6,496 nucleotides of DNA, taken from contig JACMQP010000368.1 of the NCBI GenBank assembly GCA_014376915.1, positions 1-6,496 on the forward strand, in the 5' to 3' direction. This DNA is from Ramlibacter sp. (GTDB lineage Bacteria; Pseudomonadota; Gammaproteobacteria; Burkholderiales; Burkholderiaceae). Shown piece by piece: positions 5,754 through 6,496 of this stretch (positions are counted from its first letter, which is position 1; the number at the start of each line of letters is the position of its first letter). The notes beneath the pieces were generated by a model. It was not told where the DNA came from. It was given only the letters and a program-made list of their open reading frames with translations, and did not search any database. Made by a program: the position numbers and the translations under genes.

Positions 5754-6491
5754 GTGAATACATTTTCCGACAGCATCGAAACGGCGCTGCAACTGATCGC
5801 CGGCGCCGACCCGATGCTGGTCTCCATCGTCGCCCGCTCGCTGGCCGTGAGCAGCATCGCCTGCCTGCTGGCCTGCGGGGTCGGCCTGCTGCTGGGCGCC
5901 TGGCTCGGCATCGCCCGTTTTGCCGGGCGCGGCGTGCTGCTGACGGTGCTGAACACGGCGCTGGCGCTGCCGTCGGTGGTGGTGGGGCTGGTGGTGTACC
6001 TGCTGCTGTCGCACTCAGGCCCGCTGGGCTTCCTGGGCTGGCTGTTCTCGTTCAAGGCGATGGTGATCGCACAGGCCATCCTGGTGCTTCCGGTGACGAC
6101 CGCGCTGACCCGCCAGATCGTGGAGGATGTCGACAGCGTCAGCGGCGAGCAGCTGCGCTCGCTCGGCGCGCGGCCGCTGCTGCGCAGCCTGCTGCTGGCG
6201 TGGGACGAGCGATACGCGCTGTTGACGGTGGTGATCGCGTCCTTCGGCCGCGCCATCTCGGAAGTCGGCGCGGTGATGATCGTCGGCGGCAACATCGACG
6301 GTTTCACCCGTGTGATGACCACTGCCATCGCACTGGAAACCAGCAAGGGCGACCTGCCGCTGGCCCTGGCGCTGGGCATCGTGCTGCTGAGTGTGGTGCT
6401 GGCGCTCAACGCGCTGATCGCCGTCGTACGGCGCTGGCGCGTCGGCCGCAGCGACCGGCCGATCGCATTGCAGGCAGCCGCCGCGGGATGA
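5754..6491 (+). CDS. tupB: Tungstate ABC transporter permease (TupB)
   Basis: A 245-residue inner-membrane permease that would work with the ATPase TupC and the binding protein TupA to import tungstate (some relatives also molybdate). Hydrophobic helices lie at about 22-54, 61-86, 101-118, 155-178 and 201-226. The binding-protein-dependent permease (EAA) loop is seen as EQLRSLGARPLLRSLLLAW (132-150) with the later conserved Gly165. The block GRAISEVGAVMIVGGNIDG (165-183), then TRVMTTAIALETSKGDLPLALALGI (185-209), is characteristic of TupB rather than ModB or CysT. The GTG start at 5754 gives the usual TupB N-terminus; the frame is open further upstream, but that would place the start inside the regulator gene and add an arginine-rich segment unlike the family. 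The stop overlaps the next start as ATGA. The adjacent ModE-like regulator supports an oxyanion role. tupA is not upstream and must lie further right or elsewhere. Confidence 0.92.
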   Translation: MNTFSDSIETALQLIAGADPMLVSIVARSLAVSSIACLLACGVGLLLGAWLGIARFAGRGVLLTVLNTALALPSVVVGLVVYLLLSHSGPLGFLGWLFSFKAMVIAQAILVLPVTTALTRQIVEDVDSVSGEQLRSLGARPLLRSLLLAWDERYALLTVVIASFGRAISEVGAVMIVGGNIDGFTRVMTTAIALETSKGDLPLALALGIVLLSVVLALNALIAVVRRWRVGRSDRPIALQAAAAG

Positions 6492-6496
6492 GCGGC
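6488..6496 (+). CDS. Start of the next gene, probably the TupC ATPase (3' part outside window)
   Basis: ATG 6488-6490 overlaps the tupB stop TGA (6489-6491) in the ATGA arrangement typical of coupled permease-ATPase genes; only the codons for Met-Ser-Gly are visible. The assignment to the ATP-binding subunit TupC rests only on position and the usual tupB-tupC order. Confidence 0.4.

Noticed and set aside
1..6496. tRNA, rRNA, CRISPR, insertion sequence, phage or attachment-site signals
   Set aside because: None were seen on either strand; gene density and composition are uniform.

Overview
The window is high-G+C bacterial DNA whose gene content points to a betaproteobacterium of the Burkholderiales. 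This rests on a 511-residue TRAP large permease of the mannitol/chloroaromatic type, an EgtB-family protein of the selenoneine-synthase (SenA) type, and a ModE-like HTH plus periplasmic-binding-domain regulator divergent from a tungstate permease. Taxonomy is inferred from family knowledge, not from a search. No phage, IS, CRISPR, tRNA or rRNA signature was seen. It reads as ordinary chromosome with compact genes and four transcription units.

Layout. (1) 1-346, +: the C-terminal end of a type-B carboxylesterase. It converges on the next operon across a strong hairpin at 361-389. (2) 3018 down to 399, -: a three-gene operon of TRAP small permease (dctQ), TRAP large permease (dctM), and a small two-TM protein with a possible PH-like tail. 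The last two genes overlap by 4 nt. No substrate-binding protein gene (dctP) is present. (3) 3194-4456, +: an EgtB/SenA-like non-heme iron C-Se/C-S bond-forming enzyme, divergent from dctQ. It carries an arginine where the family's HxxxH metal motif should have its second histidine. (4) 5667 down to 4540, -: a ModE-type regulator with a C-terminal PBP-like oxyanion-sensing domain, divergent from (5) 5754-6491, +: the tungstate ABC permease tupB. tupB overlaps by ATGA the first codons of a next gene, presumably the ATPase tupC, which runs off the window.

How they fit together. The regulator and tupB share an 86-bp intergenic region. It holds an inverted repeat, CGCTAT-N12-ATAGCT (5682-5705), with the same half-site spacing as the E. 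coli ModE site at modA, so it is a good candidate operator for tungstate/molybdate control. The TRAP operon probably imports an organic acid, using a binding protein encoded elsewhere. The SenA-like gene is separated from any senB, senC or egtD partner within this window and may be diverged or non-functional. Nothing here amounts to a clear new system. The items most worth a second look are the altered metal motif in SenA, the TRAP-coupled small membrane protein, and the ModE-like operator.
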